From the NCBI GenBank assembly GCA_001023535.1, contig CP011020.1, positions 62,001 to 126,000 on the forward strand: a stretch of 64,000 nucleotides of DNA, read 5' to 3'. The translations under genes were made by a program, and so were the position numbers. Below are positions 17,756 to 26,364 of the stretch, in pieces. The stretch is from Pseudomonas chlororaphis. GTDB taxonomy: Bacteria; Pseudomonadota; Gammaproteobacteria; Pseudomonadales; Pseudomonadaceae. The notes under the pieces were generated by a model. It was not told where the DNA came from. It worked only from the letters and a program-made list of their open reading frames with translations, and did no database searches. Position 1 is the stretch's first letter, and the number at the start of each line of letters is the position of its first letter.

Positions 17756-20506
17756 TCAAGCCTGGGCCAGGGCAAAACCTCGTCGCAGATCCTCGACCAA
17801 TGCCTCGACATCCTCCAGCCCCACGTGCAACCGTACCACCGGATTCATCGCGCGATCCCTTGCGCTCTCTCGCTTGCGGGTATCGGCCAGCATTACCAGG
17901 CTTTCAAAGCCGCCCCAGGAAGCGCCCAAGCCAAACACCTGGAGCGCATCGATAAACCGCTCGAGGTACGCGGGGTCGGTTTCGCGAAGCTCAAAGGACA
18001 GCAAACCATTGCTGCCGTTGAAATCGCGCCGCCACAACGCGTGTCCGGGGTGGTCGACCAAGGCCGGATGAAAAACCTGTTTCACCTGCGGCTGCGCCTG
18101 CAACCAATGGGCAATCTCCAGCGCCTGCCGCTCGTGCACCTCCAGGCGTTGCGCGAGGGTGCGCGCGCCGCGCAGGACCAGATAGGCATCGTCCGGGCTG
18201 ACCGCGGTGCCAAAGGTATCGCTCATGGCGGCCAACGCCGGCCAGGCTTCCTGGCGGGTGCAGACGCTGCCCATGACCACGTCGCTGTGGCCACCCAAGT
18301 ATTTGGTCAGGGCCATGATCGAAATGTCGGCGCCCAGGGCCAGTGGCCGATAGAGCATGCCCGAGCCCCAAGTGTTATCGACCGCCAGCAGGATGCCCCT
18401 GGGCTTGCACAAGGCGGCAATGGCCGGCAAATCGCAGAGTTCATACAGCAATGAACCGGGCACTTCGGTGTAGACCATCTTGGTGTTGGGTTGCAGCCGC
18501 CCAGGCAAATCGCTGCCGTCGGGGGCAAAGTAACTGACTTGCACACCGAAGGCCTGGAGAAACTCCCGAGCCACGCGTCGCACCGGCGAATACACCGCAT
18601 CGGTGATCAACACATGATCACCAGGACGCAGGTAGCTCAGGAATGTCTGCGCCACGGCAGCCAGGCCCGTGCCGAACAAGCGGGTGCGATAACCGCCTTC
18701 CAGTTCGGTGACGAGGTCTTCCAGGGCGAACGCCGTGGGGTTGCCCCGCGCGCCATAGCTCAATACCCGCTCGCTGTCGCGCCGTGAACGGACCTCACGC
18801 ATCTGTGCCAGGTTGTCGAACAGCACCGTGCTCAAGCGGCTGACCGGTGCATTGACCGGCCTTCCACCGCCGCCCTTTCCAGGCCGTGCCGCATGAGCCA
18901 GACGCGTGCGAACCTGCCCGTCCGACGGGCGTCGGGGCTGCGTTTGCAAGGGTTTGAGGCTGGCAATCTCACGCTCACTCATCTGCGCCAGCAAGCCGAT
19001 TTCCCAGGCCAGGTATTGCCGCGCCGCCGCTTTGTTTCCGCAGTGGCGGTCGTGAGTGAAGAACAGAAAATCGATGCACTGCTCGTCCGGCAGGGTGTCG
19101 GCGCCCTCTTGCAGGGCCAAGCCTGCCGTACGCCAGGCATCGGGACCGCCATCCAGCAACCGGGGTTGCGCGTCCAACAGTTCCTGCGCCGCCAAAGCGG
19201 CCACGCGAGGGTCATCCGCCACCAGCACCAATGGCCGCCTTTCACCTTCCATTGCGTCCGTCAGCGTTGAGCGGGTCGCCCAGCGTGCCCCGGCAATGTG
19301 TCCTTTTCGGTAAGCCATGCTCGGGCGCAAATCAATCAACGCGACCGCATCGTCCTTCAACGCATCGGCCAGGGCTTGCACGCTGATCGGGGGCACGCTT
19401 GCAGGCAGGGGGACGGCAGGCGCGGGCAAGGCCAGCCCACTGCTCACGCCGTGTGCCAGTACCCACGCCTCATGCCCCAACTGCCGCAGCCAACTGGCGA
19501 TGATCGGCGCCCGCACGCCATCGCTGTCGAACAGCACCAACCGCGCCTGACGCACCCCCACATACAGGTCGGTGGCTTGAATCAACTGCCCACCGGGCGT
19601 GTGCTGGGCCCCTGGCAGCGTGCCGGCGGCAAATTCCTCCGCGGTGCGCACGTCGCACAGGAAAAGACTGCGTCCGGTATCCCGTGCCCATTGCTCCACC
19701 AGAGCCGTATCGACGGTTTGCACGCCGCCGCATTCGGCCAGTCGCGCCGCCGCCAGGCGCTGCACCGAGAGCGTCTGGGTCGAGACCTCATCGCCATAGC
19801 GACGATCGCTGCCATGCTCCAGCGGAAAGTCTTCCAGGAACCAGCCCTGGGTGCCGTTTTCCAAGGCATAGACCGGGTTTTTCAGGCCCAGGTCGATCAA
19901 CGTCTGGGCGCCGATGATGCTACGGGTTCGACCGGCGCAATTGACCACGATCGGTGTCTGCTCGTCGGGCACCAGGTCGTGCACGCGATAACCCAGCTCA
20001 CCGTTCGGGCAACAGATCGAGCCGGGAATGGTCATTTTGCGGTACTCCTCGAACGGCCGGCCGTCGAGTATCACCAGAGGATCGCCCTGGGCCTGCCATT
20101 GGGCCAGTTGGCGCGCAGTGATGCGTGGCGTGTGACGAACCACCTCCACCCGCTCGCCGAACGCCTTGGACGGCACGTGCACACCGGCGAACAGCTGGTG
20201 CCCCGCAGCCTGCCAGCCAATGGCACCGCCCTCCAGCGTATGGACATGGACATAGCCCAGCGCTTCCAGGCGCTGAGCGGCGCGGGCAGCCAGTCCTGCA
20301 CCCTCCTGGTCGTAAACCACCAGGCGAACCATAAGGTTTGGCGCCAGGCGCCGGACCTCCAGCTCCAGGCGGCTGTAGGGCAGGTTCACCGCAAAAAACA
20401 GATGAGCTTCGCCATACTGGCCGTGCTCGCGTACATCAAACAGGGCAATTTCCTGCCCATCGAACAACCACTGCTGCAGTTGCCCGGGCGTTAGGCTCTG
20501 GCTCAT
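17756..20506 (-). CDS. Four-rhodanese / cystathionine beta-lyase fusion protein
   Basis: A 916-residue protein in one uninterrupted frame. Residues 1-470 hold four rhodanese-like domains. Only the second keeps a catalytic Cys (C190 in NCAGRTRS); the equivalent loops of the others (DQEGAG, DSDGVR, DDPRV) lack it. After a helical segment and a G/P/K-rich linker (about 500-560) follows a fold-type I PLP enzyme of the Cys/Met family, with PLP lysine K735 in ALTKYLGGHSD and the VDNTWGSG motif. It is last in an operon with an amino-acid importer and a cysteine dioxygenase-like gene, so it may release and pass on sulfur from cysteine or cystine. ATG 20506. Confidence 0.9.
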   Translation of the reverse strand: MSQSLTPGQLQQWLFDGQEIALFDVREHGQYGEAHLFFAVNLPYSRLELEVRRLAPNLMVRLVVYDQEGAGLAARAAQRLEALGYVHVHTLEGGAIGWQAAGHQLFAGVHVPSKAFGERVEVVRHTPRITARQLAQWQAQGDPLVILDGRPFEEYRKMTIPGSICCPNGELGYRVHDLVPDEQTPIVVNCAGRTRSIIGAQTLIDLGLKNPVYALENGTQGWFLEDFPLEHGSDRRYGDEVSTQTLSVQRLAAARLAECGGVQTVDTALVEQWARDTGRSLFLCDVRTAEEFAAGTLPGAQHTPGGQLIQATDLYVGVRQARLVLFDSDGVRAPIIASWLRQLGHEAWVLAHGVSSGLALPAPAVPLPASVPPISVQALADALKDDAVALIDLRPSMAYRKGHIAGARWATRSTLTDAMEGERRPLVLVADDPRVAALAAQELLDAQPRLLDGGPDAWRTAGLALQEGADTLPDEQCIDFLFFTHDRHCGNKAAARQYLAWEIGLLAQMSEREIASLKPLQTQPRRPSDGQVRTRLAHAARPGKGGGGRPVNAPVSRLSTVLFDNLAQMREVRSRRDSERVLSYGARGNPTAFALEDLVTELEGGYRTRLFGTGLAAVAQTFLSYLRPGDHVLITDAVYSPVRRVAREFLQAFGVQVSYFAPDGSDLPGRLQPNTKMVYTEVPGSLLYELCDLPAIAALCKPRGILLAVDNTWGSGMLYRPLALGADISIMALTKYLGGHSDVVMGSVCTRQEAWPALAAMSDTFGTAVSPDDAYLVLRGARTLAQRLEVHERQALEIAHWLQAQPQVKQVFHPALVDHPGHALWRRDFNGSNGLLSFELRETDPAYLERFIDALQVFGLGASWGGFESLVMLADTRKRESARDRAMNPVVRLHVGLEDVEALVEDLRRGFALAQA

Positions 20507-20553
20507 GAAGGTCCTACTGGAAAATGAAAGGGGCGCTCGTGCCGGCCATCAGC

Positions 20554-21153
20554 TCAGCTGGCGTAAGCCTTGATCGACGGCGCCATCTGCGAGGCGTTGT
20601 AGTTGAGGATGCGCCCGTCGGCCTCCACGCCGTAGCGGCCGTTGAGCGACTCCAGGGGCAGGCCATACAGGTGGAAATGCAAGGTCGGATGTTCGCCTTC
20701 CACACGGATGCCATGCACGTCCTCACCCAGGAACGCGATGGACGTGCCGGGCTGCACCACCACCTCTTTTTCCAGGTGCAACGTCGTGTACCCCGGCTCA
20801 CGGCCTTCGTCGTCGCGTTGATAGACGTAATTGATTTCCTGACCCTCGACCGCACTGATGACGGCCCAGGTTTCATGGTTGTGAGGCAGCGTGCTTTTGC
20901 CCGGCAACAACGAGTTCAGATAGAGCGTCGGTGTATCGCCATCATCGTTGAGGCGATACCGAAAGGCGCTGCTGCCCTGCCCCGCCACCGGCGGCGGGAA
21001 GGCATCGAAGTTGAACAGGTCGCGACGCTCGGCCAGCTCTTCCAGCAAGGCCACGATGTCCTGCAGCGCGGCGCGGTCGACGCCTCGTTCATGGATGACA
21101 CGCACTTTCTGCAAAAAGGCTTCGATGACATCCGGACGGTCAAACGTACTCAT
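20554..21153 (-). CDS. Cysteine dioxygenase-like cupin enzyme
   Basis: A 199-residue cytoplasmic non-haem iron cupin. The three-His metal site is visible as LPHNHETWAV and GEDVHGI, separated by a typical cupin spacing. Family members oxidise cysteine (or 3-mercaptopropionate) to the sulfinic acid. It sits 30 bases after the ABC ATPase gene and 47 bases before the rhodanese/lyase fusion, which supports cysteine or a related thiol as substrate. ATG 21153. The exact thiol cannot be read from the sequence. Confidence 0.88.
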   Translation of the reverse strand: MSTFDRPDVIEAFLQKVRVIHERGVDRAALQDIVALLEELAERRDLFNFDAFPPPVAGQGSSAFRYRLNDDGDTPTLYLNSLLPGKSTLPHNHETWAVISAVEGQEINYVYQRDDEGREPGYTTLHLEKEVVVQPGTSIAFLGEDVHGIRVEGEHPTLHFHLYGLPLESLNGRYGVEADGRILNYNASQMAPSIKAYAS

Positions 21154-21183
21154 GAGGCAGGCTCCATTTTTTTCGCAGGAGGG

Positions 21184-22020
21184 TTAAACGGACAGGCTGT
21201 AGCGACTCAGGTTGGCCAGCAGATAAGGATCAGGGGCAACGGAAGGTCGTCTCCCCGGTTCGCCCAGGGCGTGGCGCAGAAACTCGCGGGTACGCTCGCT
21301 GGTCGGGTACTGGAAAATTTGCCCAGCGCTGCCGTGCTCGACCATCACACCGTTCTCGGTGAAATAGACGACATCGCTGATCTCTTCGGCAAAGCGCATT
21401 TCATGGGTGACCAGCACGCAAGTCATGCCTTCCTCGGTCAACTCACGAATCACCGTCAGCACCTCGCCGACCGTTTCCGGGTCCAGGGCCGAGGTCACTT
21501 CATCAAACAGGATCAACTCCGGGCGCATCGCCAAGGCACGGGCAATCGCCACCCGCTGCTGTTGACCACCCGAGAGCTGGCCGGGATAAGCGTCGGCCTT
21601 GTGGTCCATGCGCACCTTGGCCAACAGTGCGCGTGCGTCTGCTTGCGCGTCGCTGCGGCTGTGCCCCAACACCTTGCGCGGCGCAATCACCAGGTTCTCC
21701 AGCACCGACAGATGCGGGAACAGGTTGTATTGCTGGAAAACGAACCCCACACGCTTGCGCAGCTCGATGCGCTCGGCTTCCCGGCTCAGGCGGTGCACAT
21801 CGGTGCCGACCACGCGAATATCGCCCCTCTGGGGCTGCAACAGACCGGTGATGCACCGCAGGATCGTAGACTTGCCCGAACCGGAGGGGCCAATTATCGA
21901 CACCGCTTGGCCGCGGTAAACATCGAGGTCGACACCCCTGAGCACCGGGTTGCTGCCAAACGACAGGTGCACGTCGCGCAAACTGACCAAGGGTTCGGCG
22001 ACGGTTTCAGTAGAAGGCAT
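21184..22020 (-). CDS. Polar amino-acid ABC transporter ATPase
   Basis: A 278-residue ATPase with Walker A GPSGSGKST, signature LSGGQQQRVAIARAL, Walker B LILFDEVTSALD and a switch His (VLVTHEM). It belongs to the GlnQ/HisP type that energises uptake of polar amino acids. ATG 22020 overlaps the end of the upstream permease gene by 14 bases. Given the downstream thiol-oxidising and C-S lyase genes, cystine or another sulfur amino acid is the likely cargo. Confidence 0.92.
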   Translation of the reverse strand: MPSTETVAEPLVSLRDVHLSFGSNPVLRGVDLDVYRGQAVSIIGPSGSGKSTILRCITGLLQPQRGDIRVVGTDVHRLSREAERIELRKRVGFVFQQYNLFPHLSVLENLVIAPRKVLGHSRSDAQADARALLAKVRMDHKADAYPGQLSGGQQQRVAIARALAMRPELILFDEVTSALDPETVGEVLTVIRELTEEGMTCVLVTHEMRFAEEISDVVYFTENGVMVEHGSAGQIFQYPTSERTREFLRHALGEPGRRPSVAPDPYLLANLSRYSLSV

Positions 22021-22795
22021 AACGTCGCTCCAGGGATCGGGTGAGACGGGAAATCGGGTAGCAATAGGCAAAGAACAACACCAGCAGGCTCAAATAGATC
22101 ACCACGGTGAAACGGGTGTTGTTCACGGTGTTGCTGGCGATTTGCGCGGTGTCGATGACGTCATGCACGCCCACCAGGGACGCCAGCGCGGTGCCCATGG
22201 TGATCACCGCGTAGAGGTTCATCCACGGCGGCAACATGCGCTTGGAGCACTGCGGCAGAATGATCGAGCGCAGTATCTGCCCGCGGGTGAAGGCCAGGGA
22301 ACGCGCGGCTTCCCATTGGGTGCCCGGGATCGAGGCGATGGCTCCGCGCAAGATCTCCGCGACGTTGGCACTGGCCGGCAACGCCAGGCCAAGGGTTACC
22401 TTGACCCAATCCGGAAATGGCACGTAGGCGTTGCCGATACGCAGTTCGAACGGGAATACATAGGTGGTGAAGTAAATCAGTACCAGCCACGGCGCATTGC
22501 GAAAGGCCTGCACCCAGACCCGCGCCGGCCAACGCAGCACGCGAAGAGGCGACAACACCATGGCGCCTACCAGCAGGCCCACCACTGAGCCCAGGCCGAT
22601 GGCCAGCAAGCTGATCAGGATGTTCTGACAGAACCCCGCAATCAGGGCCGGTGACCATTGAAGCAAAGCCTCCAACAGCGGGCCTCGCGGCATGAGATAC
22701 AGCAGCAAGCACAGCGCGCCCACCACCAGCAGCCATTTGCCCGGATGGCGAAGCGGCGAGGCCAGCGGCGAACCGGCGGACGATTCAATGGCCAT
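22007..22795 (-). CDS. Amino-acid ABC transporter permease
   Basis: A 262-residue inner-membrane permease of the HisM/GlnP type. It has about five TM helices and the cytoplasmic EAA loop (EAARSLAFTRGQILRSIILP). An N-terminal extension of about 20 residues precedes the first helix. Its start overlaps the other permease gene by 11 bases. With the neighbouring permease it forms a heterodimeric channel. Confidence 0.92.
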   Translation of the reverse strand: MAIESSAGSPLASPLRHPGKWLLVVGALCLLLYLMPRGPLLEALLQWSPALIAGFCQNILISLLAIGLGSVVGLLVGAMVLSPLRVLRWPARVWVQAFRNAPWLVLIYFTTYVFPFELRIGNAYVPFPDWVKVTLGLALPASANVAEILRGAIASIPGTQWEAARSLAFTRGQILRSIILPQCSKRMLPPWMNLYAVITMGTALASLVGVHDVIDTAQIASNTVNNTRFTVVIYLSLLVLFFAYCYPISRLTRSLERRYAFY

Positions 22796-23519
22796 AGCCC
22801 GGCATCCTCAGGCGCACTTCGAGGTAGCGCCCCACAAAATTGACGGTGAAGCTCAGCAGGCCGAAAAATGCCAGGATCAGGATCATCAACTCCAGCACGT
22901 TGTCGCTCTGGGTCCAGATCATGATGGCTGCGTAAGTGATGTCGCCCACCGCAATGGCGGACGCCACCGCCGTCATCTTCACCAGATCGATCAGGTTGTT
23001 GACCAGCGACGGCAAGGCGAAGCGCAGGGCCAGCGGCAACTGAACATTCCACATCAACTGGCGACGACTGAACGCCAGCGAACTGGCGGCTTCCAAGGTT
23101 ACCGGCGGCACCGCCTCGATGCCCGCGCGTAACGCTTCGGCGTGGAACGCCCCCTTGTGCAGGGAGATCACCATCACCACCCAGGCAAACGGCGTCAGCG
23201 GATTGGCCGCGCCGACCGCCTGGGTCAGCAGCATGTTCAGCACCAGGAACGCGCAATACAGTTGCACCAGGGTGGGCGTATTGCGGGTGACCTCGACAAA
23301 GGCCCGCGCGGTAACCGCCAGCCACGGCTTGTCAGAGCTCAGCATCGTGGCCAGGCCAAGGCCGGCCAGCAGGCTGCCGACGATGGTCAACAGACACAGC
23401 TGCACCGTGGTCAGCGCGCCCTGCGCCAGGGTTCCACGTTGATAGGCATCCAACAAAAAGCCGTAGTTCAGGCCGAACCCGGCACTCCAGTGGACGAACA
23501 TCTCCAGCCAATGGGTCAT
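22785..23519 (-). CDS. Amino-acid ABC transporter permease
   Basis: A 244-residue permease paralogous to its neighbour. TM helices flank the EAA loop (EAASSLAFSRRQLMWNVQLP). ATG 23519 is preceded by GAGGGG, which decides the start against an upstream in-frame codon inside the binding-protein gene. It is the second gene of the six-gene operon. Confidence 0.92.
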   Translation of the reverse strand: MTHWLEMFVHWSAGFGLNYGFLLDAYQRGTLAQGALTTVQLCLLTIVGSLLAGLGLATMLSSDKPWLAVTARAFVEVTRNTPTLVQLYCAFLVLNMLLTQAVGAANPLTPFAWVVMVISLHKGAFHAEALRAGIEAVPPVTLEAASSLAFSRRQLMWNVQLPLALRFALPSLVNNLIDLVKMTAVASAIAVGDITYAAIMIWTQSDNVLELMILILAFFGLLSFTVNFVGRYLEVRLRMPGYGH

Positions 23520-23529
23520 GGCTCGCCCC

Positions 23530-24372
23530 TCAAGCGCCGTTGGCCTGGAACTGTTTCTGCAACTCAACCAGTGCCGGTGATGCCGGCGTGATGCGGTTGC
23601 GGGTCTGGGCGTCGATCAACCAGCCGCTGCGGTGCAATTGCTGGATGATCGGGTCGAGCCTGGCCTGGGTATCCTGTTCCCCCTTGCGTGTCCAGATCAC
23701 CGAGGGTGCCGGGTTGAGCTCCGGACTCAGGGCACGGTAGCCCTGCCATTCGGGGGTGTCGGCAATCAGCGGATTGATCAGCGTGGCATCGTGTACGGCC
23801 GCCACGCAGTTGTTGCCCCGCAGCGCCAGCAGCGACTCCGACGAGCTCTTGAATGCCTTGATCTCGACCCCCAGCTCCGTGAGGGGCTTGATGTAGCTGC
23901 TGCCCTGGGAGGTGCAGACAGGCTGATTCTTAAGGTCGTCCCAGCGACTGATGGTGCTGTCCTTGAGCACCGCTGCGGTGCCGCCTACGCGGTAGAACGG
24001 TGTCGGCACGAAGCCAAGGATCTCACCGCGCTCAGCGGTCCATTCCATGTTGGCAATCAGCAGGTCGACTTTGCCTTGTTGCAGGAACTGCACGCGGTTG
24101 GCCGGCAACACTGGCACCAGTTGCACCTGCGCTCCCAATTGCCGGCCCAACTCCTCTGCCAGGTCGACGTTGAAGCCGCGAGGCTTCTGGGTAGCGGGAT
24201 CGATTCCACCGAAAGGACCACCGGACAACAGCACGCCGACCACCAGAACGTGGCGTTGCTCGATCTTGTCCAGAGTGGCATCGGCTTGCGCAGGATTGAC
24301 GCCGGACATCGAGATCAAGGCGCCCAGCATGAAAGGCAACAAACGTTTTACAGGTGAGCGCTCGTGCAGCAT
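23530..24372 (-). CDS. Periplasmic amino-acid-binding protein
   Basis: A 280-residue family 3 solute-binding protein. It has a signal peptide with cleavage near AQADA, then the typical DKIEQRHVLVVGV opening and GFNVDLAEELGRQ. It would capture a polar amino acid for the two permeases and ATPase. ATG 24372 has GAGGGG at good spacing. First gene of the operon running to 17756; the LysR gene at 24614 is divergent and is its likely regulator. Confidence 0.92.
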   Translation of the reverse strand: MLHERSPVKRLLPFMLGALISMSGVNPAQADATLDKIEQRHVLVVGVLLSGGPFGGIDPATQKPRGFNVDLAEELGRQLGAQVQLVPVLPANRVQFLQQGKVDLLIANMEWTAERGEILGFVPTPFYRVGGTAAVLKDSTISRWDDLKNQPVCTSQGSSYIKPLTELGVEIKAFKSSSESLLALRGNNCVAAVHDATLINPLIADTPEWQGYRALSPELNPAPSVIWTRKGEQDTQARLDPIIQQLHRSGWLIDAQTRNRITPASPALVELQKQFQANGA

Positions 24373-24467
24373 GGATTTCCCCTCAAGAACGATCGGCGTT
24401 CCCCGACCTGATGAGTGGGCATCCTAGGGACCGCCTGCTAACGAAGGAAATGCAAATATCTAATATC

Positions 24468-24511
24468 GTTATAACTGGCAAGGTCTTATTCTCGGGCAAA
24501 AATCTTATAAC
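24468..24511. promoter_or_regulatory. Candidate LysR-type regulatory sites
   Basis: The AT-rich divergent region holds a perfect 8-base palindrome GTTATAAC (24468-24475) and a repeat of TTATAAC (24505-24511) with matching bases 36 apart. AT-rich dyads in such a region are typical of LysR binding or promoter -10 elements; the assignment is tentative. Confidence 0.35.
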
Positions 24512-24613
24512 CGCGTACTGCCTGGCCTCCACGGAAGTACCGTTTCAAAGCCTCCCCCTGAAGCATAAACTTCTGTAATGTTTAGCGTTGTCCCCTTGAT
24601 ATGAACCGCCCCC

Positions 24614-25465
24614 ATGTCGACCCTCGATCTCGAATTACTGCGCACCTTCATCGCCGTGGTCGATCACCACGGCTTCGCCCAGGCGGGTGCGCAACTGGCA
24701 CGCACTCAATCATCGGTGACCCAGCACATGCAACGCCTGGAACATCAGGTGGGCGTGAGCCTGTTCGAGAAGCGCGGGCGGCACAAACAGCTCACCGAGG
24801 CGGGCCAGCAGTTGCTGCGCCACGCGCGGCAGATGTTGTCGCTCAACGATGACGTACTCAGTTCCCTGCGCGAGAGCAGCCTGAGCGGAGTGCTGCGCAT
24901 TGGCTCCCCACACGACATCGCCGATACCATCCTGCCGCCGATCCTCGCCCATATCGCCCGCTCGGCGCCGCGCCTGCGCCTGGAAATCGATGTCGGCCGC
25001 AGCCCTTTCCTGATGGACGACCTGCACCGGGGCAAGGTCGACATGATTATTTCCACGCGCCAGGACCCGAAACTCGAAGGGTTTGCCTTGCGCACTTCAC
25101 CGGTATGGTGGATCTGCTCTGCGCAGTACAGCCACAATCCCGGCGAACCCTTGCCGCTGATATTGGTGGATGACCCCAGCATCTATCGTCGCTACGCCCT
25201 CCAAGCGTTGGAACACGCCAATATCCCTTGGCGCCAGGCCTATCTGGCTTCGAATCTGATCGGCATCAAGGCTGCCACACGCGCAGGATTGGGCGTCACG
25301 CCCCGTAGCATGGAAATGCTCGGCCCGGACATGCGGGTTCTGGGTGAGAGCGATGGCCTGCCTCGGTTGCCCGATGTGACCTATTACTTGTGGATTCGAC
25401 CCAACACCGTCAACCCGTTGGTACGCCGGGCTTATGAGCTGATCAGAAACAGCCAGGGGCATTGA
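24614..25465 (+). CDS. LysR-family regulator of the amino-acid import/thiol operon
   Basis: A 283-residue regulator with an N-terminal winged HTH (LLRTFIAVVDHHGFAQAGAQ, then TQSSVTQHMQRLE) and a periplasmic-binding-protein-like effector domain from about residue 90. It is transcribed divergently from the binding-protein gene with a 240-base shared region, the usual layout for a LysR activator and its target. The effector is probably the imported amino acid or a derivative. Confidence 0.9.
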   Translation: MSTLDLELLRTFIAVVDHHGFAQAGAQLARTQSSVTQHMQRLEHQVGVSLFEKRGRHKQLTEAGQQLLRHARQMLSLNDDVLSSLRESSLSGVLRIGSPHDIADTILPPILAHIARSAPRLRLEIDVGRSPFLMDDLHRGKVDMIISTRQDPKLEGFALRTSPVWWICSAQYSHNPGEPLPLILVDDPSIYRRYALQALEHANIPWRQAYLASNLIGIKAATRAGLGVTPRSMEMLGPDMRVLGESDGLPRLPDVTYYLWIRPNTVNPLVRRAYELIRNSQGH

Positions 25466-25536
25466 AGGGGTGCATCAGAGGATGTGCCACCGAGCGCTCT
25501 CCCTCCGGCGAGCGTTGCCGGCACACCCCACGCATT

Positions 25537-26364
25537 TCAAAACTTGAACAACGCCCGTGGCGCCTGCACCAACAGGGCATGGCGCAGCGGAGCGGGACAC
25601 GCCAAGGCTTGCAACTGCCCGATCACCGTATCGAAGCCAACGCTCTGTTCGTGCTGCGTGTGCGGCCAGTCACTGCCCCACACCAGTCGTTGGGGACCGA
25701 AACGCTGCTCAAGGACAGCCAATGCCGCCTGGGCGAACTCGAGGTTCTGGCGATCCGTTCCAGCCAATCGATAAATACCGGACACCTTCATCCACACCTG
25801 CCCGCTCGCACCCAGCGCCATCAGCTCGGCGAAGCCCGGTTGACCAAGGCCCTGGCGCGCATCCGGACGGCCGAAATGATCGACCACCAGCCGGATGCCG
25901 AGGGGCAACAATTGGCGAATCAATTCCGGCAGGTCTTCGACATGGCGGTGCAACTCGACATGCCAGTCCAGCTCGGCGATGTGAGCGAAAAAGGCCTTCC
26001 AGGCAGCCTCGCGAAAATCCGGCAAGGCCTGGCCCATCAGGTTCAGGCGCACGCCGACCACGCCTGCCCGGGCCATGTCTTGCAACTCGGCGCGACTCAC
26101 GCCCCGCTCCAGCACCACCACCCCGCGCAATTGCTCCGGCGCCTGGCGCAACGCGGCCAGCAGGTAGCGGTTGTCGGTGCCGAGAAAGCTCGGCTGCACC
26201 AGGACGCCATGGCTCAGGCCATGAGCGTGCAGGTGGTCGAGGTACTGCGCCAGCGTCGCATCATAGTCGGGTGTGTAGCGCCGCGCGGCAACCAGCGCCA
26301 GCTCGCGGCTGAACACATGCGCGTGGGAGTCGATGCCGGTGATCGGCGAACGCGTATCAGGCAT
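25537..26364 (-). CDS. Amidohydrolase (2-pyrone-4,6-dicarboxylate hydrolase-like)
   Basis: A 275-residue TIM-barrel metal hydrolase. Motifs seen are DSHAHVF at the N-terminus, GVRLNLMG, HVELHRH, VDHFGRPD and WGSDWPH, matching the LigI/sulfomuconolactone hydrolase group that opens lactones. ATG 26364 overlaps the MFS stop by eight bases, so the two are coupled. With the MFS transporter and the GntR regulator it looks like a small catabolic operon for an aromatic- or lactone-type acid. Confidence 0.87.
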   Translation of the reverse strand: MPDTRSPITGIDSHAHVFSRELALVAARRYTPDYDATLAQYLDHLHAHGLSHGVLVQPSFLGTDNRYLLAALRQAPEQLRGVVVLERGVSRAELQDMARAGVVGVRLNLMGQALPDFREAAWKAFFAHIAELDWHVELHRHVEDLPELIRQLLPLGIRLVVDHFGRPDARQGLGQPGFAELMALGASGQVWMKVSGIYRLAGTDRQNLEFAQAALAVLEQRFGPQRLVWGSDWPHTQHEQSVGFDTVIGQLQALACPAPLRHALLVQAPRALFKF

